Of a stretch of 64,000 nt of DNA, positions 1 to 12,060 are shown in pieces (the stretch's first letter is position 1; each line of letters starts with the position of its first letter). The position numbers and the translations under genes are program-made. Location of the stretch: NCBI GenBank assembly GCA_934045905.1, contig OW203766.1, forward strand, positions 19,896,309 through 19,960,308, read 5' to 3'. The stretch is from Leuctra nigra. Its lineage: Eukaryota; Arthropoda; Insecta; Plecoptera; Leuctridae. Under the pieces are notes generated by a model. It saw only the letters and a list, made by a program, of their open reading frames with translations. It was not told the origin of the DNA and did not search any database.

Positions 1-542
1 AGTAAATTGAATAGTTGCCATAATGATCTACAATGAGTACTATAGACTGACGTGTGGCATTCCAAGGTGTACTTGAAAGTCAGTTCGTGCTCAAACCAAG
101 TGAAAATACGACACAAACGAAACTCATCAACTTCTCGATTTGGCTAACTAAGTCATGGACTATATGACTTGAAATTGGGTTAAGATTGGTCCATCTTCAC
201 GGGTACTGAATTCTGACAAAGAATTGCTGGAACTAAGAAGAACTCTGAAGATCGTGCGTAGCTGTTCAATGTTTACTTGCACAATTCGTTACGTCTCAGA
301 TGAATGATCGTGAACAGAAACCATGGCGTTTGTGGGTGAGAATTGATCAAGAATTGAGCAAGAGATATCTTGTATCTTATCTGAGATAATTACGGCCCTA
401 GATGGTTAGTTTGTTGTGTGATTGAAGACAATTAAATTGCGTAAAACTGTGGGTAAACACCATGTATCGATGATATTGTGTCACCTGATATCTGGGGGCA
501 CTTTATTTATTAATCGATAATATTGATAGTGGTTAATTCGGG

Positions 543-835
543 TGTCTGCTATCTATAGTGAAATGATAATGAAGCTTGACTATCAAGAGTATTAGCGTAA
601 TAATCTAGATTGGGAACTGAGGTAATCGATTTAAATCTAAAATGTCTGATCAGAGATTAAAACATGAAAAAGTTACAGCATTTTCATTTAGTGTCTGCCA
701 GAGTAATGAAGCTTGACTATCAAAAGTATAAGCGCAAAAATCTAGATTATGGAATCTGAGGTAATTGATTAAAATTCTAGATCAATATTGAGATTAAAAA
801 TTTTAAAGTTACATCATTTCCGTGACTTTTGAGGT
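543..835. repeat. Diverged two-copy tandem duplication, about 140-bp unit
   Basis: Two units begin with GTGTCTGC (543 and 691), share the block TAATGAAGCTTGACTATCAA (567 and 704), and continue with matching TCTAGATT and GAGGTAAT blocks. The copies differ by many substitutions and small indels, so the duplication is old. Confidence 0.7.
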
Positions 836-3544
836 TTTACGGTGTGATTATTCAGTATTAGATAATACTGATCTCTTTTCTCTGTAATGAGTTTAATTTG
901 ATTATTTCAATATCAGAATAGAATACATGTTTTGAATTAAATTCACAAACTACAAGACTGTAAAGTGTTTATTGCTGTCAAAATAGGTTGATTATGCATG
1001 TCAGCTCTAATTTGAATATGCACTCAGAAAAAACATCAATGAACATTTTGCAACATTTGAATGAATTACTTTTCCTTCTTGCATATCGCTTCTTGCATTC
1101 CCCGGGGATGCGAATTTGCCGCAACAAAACACTGAAAAAGACCAGACGCAATGCGTCGGTACGTGTTGGGTTTCACAACAGCGTCGGCAAGATGATATGC
1201 TCTTTTCCTCTAAGATGATATCAGAGAGTTTAGCATGATTCTCTGCACAGCAGGCTCACCGCTTCCTTACACTTCTTATCAAGACGTCGGTTAGAATATT
1301 GTAACCGCAACGAAACCAGATTACACCAGACAGTTTCAGGGAAACAATTGGATAATGGATTCATGCAAATCCTTTGTGAAGGTAGAAATGAGTTGCATAA
1401 ATGCAATTAAAAGTACTAAATAGTTGTGTGGCATTGTGTTTAATTATTAATACTACTGTAGCGGATGAGTAATGATTGTGGTACAATTGCAATCGAGGAA
1501 ACAGGGAGAAAACTTGTGGAATGATTTCAGTAGGTGTAAACGAAATAAATGTAACTATTACATCAGAAATAGCTAATGCCGATTGTTGTTCACGAGGTAG
1601 GTAACATAAATCACACATTCTGTGTAACTTTACAGATTTATTTTATTGTTAAAATCAGTCTGTGATCTTTTAACTCATGCCACAAAAAATAAAAAAATGT
1701 TTCTATTGTTTCATTGAATTTTTTTTTCCCCGTGATTTTAGTTTTCAAAACAGAGTGTGATTTTGTCCAATATTTCCGTGATTTCTATTTTTATTTAAAA
1801 ATAAAACTTACCTACAACGTTTAAAAATATGTTTTTTTTTTAATATTAAAAGTTGTTTGTAATTTTTCCATTTTAATATTTTGTTTCTAAGTGTACTTAC
1901 AATGTTTGTATTTTCTCCTTCCCAAGAATAAATAAAATTTCATAACGTTCTATTTTAAAATTGCCGCTCAAAAGCAAATGTTTTTCGAAAGTGTAGTATC
2001 AGCGTTCCCTTTCGTCAGTGTTAAATTCTCCATAAGTCGATTCGAACGGGTGTTCTCTGGTATACCAATCGTCAGATCCGTGCATTGTCGCTCGGGAGTC
2101 TAGATTATCACCGCCTTCTGTATTTCATCCACTACTGACTGTGCAGACTGATGCAGCAGCATGACATCTCAGTAGCCGTGCAAGATGGCGCCCTCTATGT
2201 AAACATACCATTCTGTCAAAAGTGTTTCCAAAATACATTTTCATCTGAATTTTCGCCAAAACTTATGTTGTAAAGTAAAAATGTGGATAATAATTGCTGT
2301 GACATCGATGTTTTAATATTAGTGTCGTTTATTTGATTCTGTGAGTGAGCCAACTGCAGGTAAAGATTCCTTTCAACAACATTCAACAGATCGTTGTGAA
2401 CATTACAGTAACTACTCCACATTTTATTCACCTTGAACTCCAATCACAACCGTCAACATTTCATTGAATCAATATTATCGATTACGATACATCACAAAAC
2501 GATTTGTGTAGTTGAACACGGGCTCGAAACTATTGCTATGTTTATTGGATCGGAACCATGGTAACCGCAGTGACCTACTACACCGGTACAAAGCCGCGGG
2601 CCAATCAAAGACACCCCCCTCGCCAATCATCAATAATCAAATCATTAACCCAGTTAGTGGCAAGGACCTTGCATCTTGTAAACATGAACATTATGCAGGC
2701 TTATTAATTGTGACACATGTCTCGCCGATTTCCCTGTGGTGATATCAACTGGTATTAAAACAGCTGAGATGGGTGTTTGTTGGTTAGTTGATTGTAGGTA
2801 ATTGCATCATGACTGGGCTTTCTCTATGGAAGCGTATACTGCTTTATTGTAAGATAGTCGCTGACATAGGCGATTATTTTGTTGTAACACGGTTTTATTG
2901 ACTACTAGCGAGTTTTATACCTACATGTTATTAACCGAAGTGTGCAGGACAATTGTGTTCATTCTTCTGTGGTTGATGTTAGTTTCATTAATTACTTGGT
3001 TGAATTGTGAGTCCTGACCTCTTTCTACTTTATTAACTGGAGCAGAGATGTTAATTTAAATATATTGGTCTTGGATATCGATTTTGTTTAGTTATTTTAA
3101 AGTTACAACAGTCTTACCTACATCGAATTATTTCCGAGATTATTTTTTAACAAATTCCTCATGAGCGGTCTCTCGAAAAAACGACGCTATAGTTTTGTTC
3201 AAAAGGGGTGGTGATTTCAAAAGGACTGTCCACGATTTACATAATCCTAAATGTTTATAAACATAATTATAATTATTTACCTGAATGGGTTGATTGAAAC
3301 TTATATTTTTGTCAAGTAACTCATTTGATTTGAAGAGCAATTTTATCCTGCAATTAGCATTAGCTTGTCACATGTTCTATCTACTCCACGATTTCTTCTC
3401 TTGTTTTGATCTCGCTAGAAAGTGTCTGGAAAATGATCGATGCTGATCGACTGGTGCCAAAACCCAATGATGCAATTACTCCGGCATGAACGCATAATGA
3501 TCGAGTAGATATAATGACATCTGCCCATGTATGTCTCGTCTCGA

Positions 3545-3815
3545 TATTGTATAACGCGCCCTGGTGTCACCTCTTCTTGTCGCGTTGTCTACAGTCTGTC
3601 CCAGGATAGGAATACACTTCATAACGCACCCCATACATTACCTACTGTATGTCGCAGGATAGGAGTACACTGACATGAAGCGACCCGTTGTCACCTCTTG
3701 TCGCGTTGTCTACAGTCTGTCGCAGTATAGGAATACACTGCATAATGCGCCCCATGGCACCTTCTTGTCGCATTGCCTACAGTCTGTCCCATGATAGGAA
3801 TATACTTAGACTCGA
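3545..3815. repeat. Degenerate minisatellite, about four units of 54-71 bp
   Basis: Units start near 3551, 3622, 3675 and 3742. Each carries a GCGCCCC-like opening, most have TTGTCGCGTTGTCTACAGTC, and all end in AGGATAGGAATACACT or a close variant. The second unit is shortened. No coding potential is seen. Confidence 0.75.
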
Positions 3816-4849
3816 AGGCATAAGAATCGTCAGAACAATAAATAAATACAAAATATTAGGTAACATAATCGTGCTATCAAAATAGTCGTGCTATCAAAAT
3901 TCAATTGGCCTCTTAAAAATGTAGTAGATTTAAAATATTATACGTTGTAAAGAGTCTCTTTGCGATTCAAGATCATCCCGTAAGAAAGACTAAAAAGACG
4001 ACTTGATCCAACATGAATTAAAGAACTTCCACATTTATCAGTGTATTTTCATCTTCACACAGACTATACCAATAAACTGGTCTCGCCAATGTTGTAATTT
4101 GCCATAACACTCAATGGACCTATTCATTATTGTCATCTAATACCATCATAAATCGTGAACGCACGATCTCGCTGTCGAATGCTTTTGGCACCTCTTTTCG
4201 AGTAAACCGCTCCGAAGATTCGTGAATCATGCCCATTAAGCTGCACGCAATTAAGCATTGTGCTTATGCTGAATGTTGCAACACGTTACGGCACCGTGGC
4301 GTACGTTGACTGGGAAATATTATTCATAATACACTTTTCAAGAACTTTCTTTCGCATTCCGCTCACGATTATGCAAATTGGAGTGTTTCGCAATTATGTT
4401 TATTTCTATACTCCGTGAGGGGTGCTAATGCACCGAATATAATATCATAAACGACTTGTGTTTGTGTCACGTGTACTGTTAAACGATTGTTATTAGTTTT
4501 ATTGTAGGTACTTTTATGTCACTTACAGTGCAATTATACTTAAGTTATCGAACATATAATAAGAAAAAAATATATACAACATTGTAATAATATTTATAGC
4601 TACATTTTGTAGATAGATAAGGAACATAGGTGGGAAAATCGAACAGATTGTTTTTAATTTGAATTGTTTTCATTTGCCCGAAGATAATAGTTACTTTATG
4701 AATAGCTAATGGGCAAACATTTCGATTAAACTCAGGTTTTTTAAAAAGTGGTTCTAGAATTAATAACGTGTCGTATAATAATGAAGTAACATTAATTAAA
4801 ATTACTACTGAATAAGTTGTCAAGTTCTAATGAATTCTTTTGTTTCCAG

Positions 4850-6190
4850 CTGGATTGGGAAGTGAGCCGCCTGCGCGCGCAGCTCGATGGCACCCGTGCC
4901 GCGCTGCGCCTACAGGCTGCGCGCTGTCGCCACCTTGTCGCAGCGTTCAGCAGCCAGATCCAGCGCAGCGAGCTGGCGGCCAGCAGAGAGCGCGAGCTGC
5001 GCGACTCGCAGCTCAGCAGGTTGCTGCGCGCGCTGCTCGTCCTAGACGCCGGTCTGCGCAGGGAGCAGCGACACATCAGGGAGCAGCTGCGCGCCAAGGA
5101 CTCCATCATCCATGCGCAGCGGCTGGAGATCGCGATGCTGCGCGAGGGCAGTCTAGACGACTCGGACTCGCAGACGTTCAGATTAGCGAACATGGTCAGG
5201 AGTGAGAACGGAATTCCGAGTGAGAGAAGCGAAGGAGATTCGAAATCAAGTAGTTATAGACTTTCAAATATCAGTGAAGATTCTTATCACGAAAGAAAAG
5301 AAGAAGTTTTCGATGAGAACTCAAAGACCTACCGAATAGCCAACATGGTTGTCTCTGAAGACATGTTCGGAGAGATTACAACGAGTACAGAACCGAACCA
5401 AGATCAAAAACCAACTACAAACGGTGATAGTCAACCCAAGTCAGCTAGACACGTGAAGTTTACCAAGAACTGCAAGTCGTCCAGCAACAGAAAGCCTCTG
5501 CGGGAGAGCACAGAAGACCACCACGTGCTACGGCAAGGCGGGCTGGAAGAGCTACAGCGCATGTCCAACGGACTGAAAGAAGAGATCCACGGGATCACCA
5601 TGAACGACGACAGCTGTTTCGAGGACGAGGCGTTGAACAGGAATCTGTACGAGGATTACCAACACAACCCGGTCCTGGAATGCGTCAACCAGATTCTGTT
5701 ACGGGACTTCGAGGACGACGACGACAAGGAGAATTATCAACGGCGGAGTCGAGTTTCGGAGAGCGGTAGTAATGTCAGTATCGATAGGGACGACAGGAAG
5801 TGGCCTCTTAAGGATAAAGCGCCGTCGCCGCCGATCAAGGCTCAGCACCTCGAGGAGAAGGCGTGTCTGATGATGTCGTCGCAACGCATGACGTTGGTGA
5901 GGACGTCGGAGGACGTGGAGAAGTCGCCGCGACGCGAGACTACGCCGCCGGCGCTGCCACCCAAGCCCAAGCAACTGCTGCTGAGGAGTCAGGACAAGCA
6001 TCCGCAGCGGAAGATCCTCAGCAACGGCAGTCTCAAGTATCCGTTGAACGAGCCCAACGGGAACGCGAAGACGTTCGAGGAGAAGGTCGACGAGTTGGAC
6101 ATCACGATGTTGCACGTCAACACGCCGAGGGGGATCGCCGTCATCAACAGGCCGGAGAAGACCGAGGAGAAGCAGAACGGGAAGATCAAG
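4850..6190 (+). CDS. Gene 1, visible exon 1 of 3: coiled-coil, acidic low-complexity protein
   Basis: I do not recognise a named family. The exon has 447 codons, phase 0 at both ends, between acceptor TTTCCAG (4849) and donor AAG|GTTTGT (6191). Visible residues 1-100 form an Arg/Gln/Leu-rich coiled coil with regular leucines. The rest is polar and probably disordered. It carries three copies of a short motif [ST]-[FY]-R-[LI]-[AS]-N-[MI] at residues 109-115, 135-141 and 160-166, a KEN tripeptide in an acidic run (293-295), and a proline-rich SH3-ligand-like stretch TPPALPPKPK (365-374). The coiled coil aligns with exon 2 of gene 2 about 45 kb downstream, and both are followed by D-S-D-S. If the intron is retained, the frame runs 34 more codons to a stop at 6293-6295. 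The N-terminus is missing. Scaffold or adaptor function is inference only. Confidence 0.8.
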
Positions 6191-6529
6191 GTTTGTACTT
6201 GCGGAAAGAGTTTGCCAACACTTTTCACAACTTCTAACATCAGTCAATCTGGTAAAAACATAAATCAAGTTTATAAAACAAATTACACGGTGTAATTGAC
6301 TTTGATCACAGATCCATTGAGGTATAACAATTGAAGTGAAAAATTATAGATATTATAAACGGATTATCAGTCTTATCTGCTGACTTTATAGTCATGCCCT
6401 TCTTTCCGACTCGTCAATTGGAAAGACGCTTCTTGCTTTTGCCATTTTTATCGTAGGCTCATGGGCTCGATGGTCGATTTGATTCCCCTTGGCGTGCTTG
6501 ACTCCCCACTAATGACCTTGGCGTTGCAG
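6191..6529. other. Gene 1 intron, 339 bp
   Basis: A short phase-0 intron with donor GTTTGT and acceptor GCGTTGCAG ending 6529. The upstream reading frame stays open into its first 102 bases (stop at 6293-6295), so a retained-intron isoform with a different C-terminus is formally possible. Confidence 0.65.
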
Positions 6530-6671
6530 GTGGGGTCGTCCGTGTCGTTCCTGATCACCGGCGCCGCTGGAGACAGCATCGTCAACGAGCTCCACGGAGA
6601 GCCGTCCAAGGTGTCCAACATGGTGAAGAAGTTCGAGCACTTGGTGACGACCAAGGAGGGAGAGGAAGAGG
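6530..6671 (+). CDS. Gene 1, visible exon 2 of 3
   Basis: It encodes 47 residues plus the first base of a glycine codon, starting V-G-S-S-V-S-F-L-I-T-G-A and ending in an acidic run E-G-E-E-E. Acceptor GCGTTGCAG (6529) and donor G|GTAAGA (6672) keep frame with both neighbours, and the codons are rich in G/C at third positions, as in the other exons. The segment with V-S-N-M-V-K-K-F looks helical. No domain is recognised. Confidence 0.75.
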
Positions 6672-7260
6672 GTAAGACACGCTTGTGCAGCTGGTGAAAT
6701 ATCTTCGGCCGATCTTTCTGGGGTTCTCTTAAGGAAAGTCTTACGGGAAGTTTTCGTTTCCATAGACATTGTAAGGCTATACAATGTCTATGCCATTTCC
6801 TTTTTTTCTAAACATATCACCCATTTCAGTAACTGTCTTAGGAAAGTCTCTGATTTTGTAATGAAATCAAAGTAATTTTTAGTGAATAACTGAGTCATCC
6901 TTGGCAAATTAAATAACTAGAAGAATGTTATTTAATATTTTTTTATTTTGTCTTGAATGGGGACTGTACAATAAATACTCGAATCCTTGAATGAATTGAG
7001 ACTGTTGTAAATAAATAATATTTGTGATCTTCAAACAGTGTGTACAGTCACATTCAGGTATTGTTATCACAACAAACCATCACATAACATAAGCGAGCCA
7101 GTGGGCGCAACTGTTGTGAAAACGACACCCAAATGTAACACCCTTGTTGCGAGTTGCCAGTAAGGTCGAATTTATAATACTTAGGCACTAGAAATTCGCC
7201 CTTAGAGCGTAACGGCCATAAGGGTCAGTTTTGTAAAATTACTTATTTTCAAATCTGCAG
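6672..7260. other. Gene 1 intron, 589 bp
   Basis: A phase-1 intron with donor GTAAGA and acceptor AAATCTGCAG ending 7260. It contains AT-rich sequence only; no repeat or ORF of note. Confidence 0.7.
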
Positions 7261-7595
7261 GAAATGCAGAGTTGCGCGAGAACTTCGAGGAGTTCAAGCT
7301 CGAGGACGTCGACAAGACGGAGGTCCCGCCCGAGGACGCCGTCAAGGAGGACGCCGGCAAGGAGGCGCGCCCCGACGGCGACGGCAAGGAGAGCTACGAC
7401 AACTTCCTGGAGGCGACGGGACTGAGTCAGAAGTCCATCATGACGCCCAGCCGGATGTTTAACAACCACCGCAGCTGCGTCAAGCCCAAGGACGTGAAGC
7501 ACAGGAGCAGGCTGTTGAAGGCGGTGAACACGGTCACGAGTGTGTCCAGCAATGGAGGGAATATAGTCAAGTACTGGACCGAGCCGTTCTTATGA
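7261..7595 (+). CDS. Gene 1, terminal exon: conserved C-terminal block
   Basis: It completes the split glycine codon and adds 110 residues before TGA at 7593-7595. The first half is acidic and charged (E, D, K runs). The second half holds what seems to be the conserved core: F-L-E-A-T-G-L-S-Q-K-S-I, then N-H-R-S-C-V-K-P-K-D-V-K-H-R (visible residues 563-576), and the very C-terminus K-Y-W-T-E-P-F-L. The N-H-R...K-P-K-D-V-K block recurs near the C-terminus of gene 2, which supports paralogy and suggests a shared binding surface (inference). The K-Y-W-T-E-P-F-L tail is absent from gene 2, which ends differently. Confidence 0.8.
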
Positions 7596-9120
7596 GGCGT
7601 CGGGGGCGTCGGTGCGGGACATGGAGGAGGCGTTTGCAATCTTACCAGAAACGTTGAGGAAATGTTGTCAATTTTAAATCTCCCAGCCTAAAGCACTCTC
7701 TTTTTTCGGTGAACATATTTTTTTTCATTACGTAAATTAATTTGTTTTTAATAGATTATTTTTGTAATTTCTAAATAATTTTTAAAAAAAATTCTGTTGT
7801 TTAGATTATTTGATAATTATGGATTTTTGTATGTTTTTGTAGTTTTGCTGATTTTCCATTTTTTGTGATTTTTTGAACTTTCCTTTAGTTTTTTTTACTT
7901 CTACCCTTTTATTTTACATTCTTCTGTGATTTTTTATGCTTTCGTGCTTTCTACATTTTAAAAGCTTTGAATTATTATTATGTGAGTTTCACATTTTCCT
8001 TACAGTTTCCAACGTGCTGCATTCGCCTTTTTGAGTTTCCTCTATCAACATGTACACCACGGTTCGATTCTAAGATCTTTATTACGTAACTCTACAACTT
8101 ACAAGAACTCGCAAGTGCAAACATATCCTTCAAACTAAATAAAATAGGCAAGATGCAAATACTGTATTCAAGTATATAATACAAAGTATGATTAGTCAAT
8201 TAAAATAATTGGTTCAGTTATGTTATTTAGTTTAACTTTAAATAACATTAGAACATAAAGTAATGATTGGTGTCAAGATTTTTGTCATGTTTTAAAACTT
8301 TTAACGATGAAGTTCTAAAATAATGATAAAATATTTAAAAATTATGCTCATATTAGATTTATGCCAACTAAAGACAACGCAATTCGCTGTTTCGTGACAG
8401 AATATTTGTATTCTCTTTCGCGGAGCGAACTTTTCAAGTATTAATAACTTCTCTATTTGAGACCTATTTCTGATTTTAGACACGTTATTTATTGAGGCAT
8501 TGTTCTCTACTCAATCTATTTGCATGTAATTTAACATTTTCCAGAGTGGAATTCAAGAAGTTTAATCATAGAACTTGACTTCAATTATGCTTACAAATAT
8601 GCTTATGCTTTGTAGTGCTGAAGTTGATTGGGACTTGCATTTCTTTTTATAATTAATTCATTAATTTTTAATCTTGCAATTGTTCTGTCTACACAAACAC
8701 ATCACACCTTTAATTTCTTCACACAATCTACTGTTATACCTTATTTTAAGAGCCAAAAGTTTATGTGCAATTATATTTTACAATTATTTTTTAGCCTTCT
8801 AAAAACCATCATTACAAATGAAAAAGTCTATAATTTAAATATGAAATTACCTACTAGTAAATTATCATTTACCTAATGTACTGTATAGTCTATCTATATG
8901 CAAACATAAATATAAAAATACTTATGCTTATCAATGTGTGTTATTGTGTTTTTGTTCCTCGCAATCCCATCCCAGTAAGTATGTAAATACAGTGTAAATA
9001 CTCATTGCGCAAACCAGAGAATGCACAATTGTTCATGCTTATAAAAATATCAATCCTGGTGAACATATTTTAAAGACATCCATTTATAATATTGTTATAA
9101 ATATAAATTTAATAAAGTTT
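7596..9120 (+). other. Probable 3' untranslated region and downstream flank of gene 1
   Basis: AT- and T-rich sequence after the stop codon with no coding potential. Candidate poly(A) signals AATAAA lie at 8138-8143 and 9111-9116. Which one is used cannot be decided here. Confidence 0.4.
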
Positions 9121-11590
9121 TTGCTCTAATTATAAAATTAAAAAGAAATTTAAAATAAATAAGATGATTTTAAAAACGTCAAATTCCAATTAAATTGTTT
9201 ATATGGTTTGGACATTGTAAGGACATTATTTAGGTAGGGGCAGTTTTTAAATGCTATGCTAAATTTTAAACAATTTTATTGCCATTCAACAACCAATGAC
9301 AATACCACTTGACTTAACTACTGGATTTAACAGAGCCTTGAAAATCCGACCCCAATGCTTAAATTTAAATCGAGGTTGTAATTAGTGCATTGTAATGCAT
9401 TTTTAATGCAATCTTCAAGACCAAATGGATGGAATGAATAATAGGATTTTTTTCCAAGTGCCACCAATACATAATATATAGTACAAGAAGTTCATAATTT
9501 TTTGATACAAAACAATCACATCAGCACAAAATCACATTCAGATGGGTTGAAGTTGACGAAATATGTAATATTTTCTTTGGATTTCCCATGCTCTTTTCCA
9601 GTCAATAATTTGAAAAACAAATACTTCTACACCAAGCCACTTGTTATTGTTATGAACATGTGATGCGCTACTAGGATTCGGCGCAATATAACCACGTCGT
9701 TGACGCGCCTTTTAATCATAATAATCTAATCAACTAGGATACGGGGATACGCATTATTCCATCGCTTATAGATAGGCAACCAAGCTTACTCATGTGCACT
9801 GCGGTACAGTATTCTTCACCAACCTATTACAACGCAATCTAGTAGCTAATCTCTTACTTAAGCACCTTAGTTCCAACAATCACCAGAAGAACTCGTTTCT
9901 TCTGTTTGCCACGAACGTCTACAGATAGCAGCACCGTCTAAAAAGCCCGCGGATTACCTGTATTCGGTCAAGAGTTTCGTTCAACTTCAGTCAGGTGTCA
10001 TGATCACAGGTGAAAGCACTAGAGTTGAGAACAACTAACACCAGTCACGTTGTTATATCATTAAACAGATGACAACTATGTAGGAAGTGTACTTGAAAAC
10101 AGAGCTCGAAACCGGTGTAAACATTTTACAAATTAATCATGAACAATTAGTGAGTTTTGTCGGTGATTTGACGTGTGAAATGATTGAAAATCGAATAAAT
10201 GCAAGAAGTCTGGGTGAATTTTGACACTGAATTGATACCAACGTCACCAGTGTGATACTACTTACGAGCTATAAGGTAAACTATTGATTGATACTTTGTT
10301 TGTGTATAGTTAGTATGTTTGTTTGTAAACAAATGTGTGTTGCTATGTAATCTATTGTGTAGATGATACGTCTGATGATGATGAAATTTACAATCATTGA
10401 ACGGAGCTCAAATCGTGAGGATTTATAATTGAAAAAAGAACGAAATGTAATAGTATATTATCAACAGTCAGTCATCTAATGACACAAATTGTAATTTGTC
10501 ACTTTCAATTATAGAATATTTCAAAATCATTGACACTTTTATGGAAAGTAGCAGTTTTTAAAACGAAAAGCAAATTGCAAAGTTTTAGTCAAACTAGAGC
10601 TGGACAACAAATAGGTATCTAAAGGTAGGTACCAATCAATGCCTTACGAACAGCATATTTGTCAAAAAGTGTTAAGGCAGACTAAATAATTTTTTGATAA
10701 AATATGTCGCACAAGCACAACCCAATCTGATGCTCAAAACGATTGAAAAAAAATTAATATAACTTATAATTTAGAAAACCGGCTCTCAGATGCAAGTTTG
10801 TAATTGTTGCAATTTTTTTTGTTCCCCCTACTGATAAGCTCATCTGGATCTTGTAGGGATTTTTTATGTTGCATTTCTGTATTTGTTTAAAAAACTTATT
10901 ATCTTCACATTTAAAATTAAAATATGAAAATTGCCCTGCGATGGGGTGTAATACTAGAACGGCTGTCAGCTAAAAATTGAACGAACCAATAGGTTTCAAT
11001 TGTTTATAATAAAATTCACTGTAAAAAAATAGGAAATTAACTTTTAATAAAAATAACAACACGACTTTGGACCTGTTTCAAACCACTTTTATTATCAATC
11101 GCCACAATCGCATAACGCTAAACTATAATAATCCACTTACATTTAATTTTTAACTCCAACACACAAATAGTTAAGTTTGAAATCAATGGAATGGAATTGA
11201 AATCGTGCCTGAGACTAACTGACAATGGAATCGCAAGACGTGTTTCCAATGATTGCTGCCAAGACGTTCGAAGTGATCATGCAACAATGTCCAACTCCAG
11301 CAAAACACCATTGCACATTTCCTTCTTGCACTCGACAATGAGTCAGGCAGACTTGCATTCGTTACTTTTGTGAGGAATGCAATTCATAAATCCACTACTT
11401 GTTGAAAAAGTCGAAACTATGTATATAGTGCCTTGTGCTTTTACATCAAGTAGTACCTACCTATTATCTACTAGTCCATAAATTATTATGAACTGGTATT
11501 ATACAATAAACGATAAATTATTGGATAATTATTACAATACAATATTATTACAATAAAGCATAATTTTTATTGTAAGAGAAATTATCGAGT
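9121..11590. other. Intergenic DNA; a less AT-rich island at about 9655-10280
   Basis: Mostly AT-rich with nothing recognised. The part at 9655-10280 has more CpG and GC than its surroundings. It contains an initiator-like TCAGTC (9987-9992) and, about 290 bases later, a donor-like AAG|GTAAAC (exon end 10275). This could be a non-coding first exon, discussed as a finding; no ORF supports it. Confidence 0.4.
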
Positions 11591-11712
11591 CATGAGGTTG
11601 TTGGAAAGGAGTTAAATTGATGAAAATAAGAGTGAACAATAGAACTATATTTCAAAAACATATTTTTTCCGTAAGCAAGATATTAGCTAAACTACCAAAT
11701 TGTTGGAGAAGG

Positions 11713-11903
11713 AATAGACCAATTCAGAAAATATCTAGGTGGCTCTGGTTTCTAGATAAATTCACATCCAGTTTGGTTTTCCATATATCTATTTGTGTTG
11801 TACAACAATGGGTTACAATAAGAATACACACTTGGAAAATCATACTGCATGTGAAATTCATTAGAATCCAGAGCCATCCAGATAATTTCTGAATTGGTCT
11901 ATT
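11713..11903. mobile_element. MITE-like inverted-repeat element, 191 bp
   Basis: The ends are an 18-bp perfect inverted pair, AATAGACCAATTCAGAAA and TTTCTGAATTGGTCTATT. Pairing continues inward imperfectly (GTGGCTCTGG with CCAGAGCCAT, AATTCACAT with ATGTGAAATT) towards a TTGTACAA centre. No target-site duplication is evident. The two opposed ORFs over it follow from the symmetry and are not genes. Confidence 0.75.
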
Positions 11904-11929
11904 GTAACGTTTAGGCTTATTTTGATGTA

Positions 11930-12060
11930 AATGAACACAATTTTCAGAATTATAGTCGAAATCATGGGAAACCACAATCAGTCTAGCCAGTAACTGGACT
12001 CGAACATGGAACTTCACGATGCCCTTGCACAATGGAACTGCGTCCGTACCAGTTCTCAAA
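11930..12060 (-). mobile_element. Possible tRNA-derived SINE fragment
   Basis: Read on the minus strand there is a Pol III B-box-like GTTCGAGTCCA, followed by a tail with TGGTTTCCCATGATTTC. A similar tail order occurs in the element at 14117-14270. The A box is weak and no terminal duplication was found, so this is tentative. Confidence 0.35.

Larger units (their letters stand above)
1..4849. other. Non-coding DNA upstream of gene 1 exon (probable intron)
   Basis: No frame here has coding character with flanking splice sites. The stretch ends in a pyrimidine-rich acceptor (TTCTTTTGTTTCCAG, ending 4849) opening the first visible exon of gene 1. By comparison with gene 2, at least one N-terminal coding exon of gene 1 should lie upstream; I could not find it here, so it is probably off the left edge. 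Only two weak tandem repeats, listed separately, stand out. Confidence 0.5.

Noticed and set aside
4792..6784. Overlapping antisense and alternative frames over gene 1 exons
   Set aside because: Shadows of GC-rich coding exons; the chosen frame alone has matching splice sites, phases and similarity to gene 2.
11617..12059. Two opposed frames of 91 and 111 codons
   Set aside because: They overlap the 191-bp palindromic MITE and a SINE-like fragment; similarity between the two comes from the inverted repeat.
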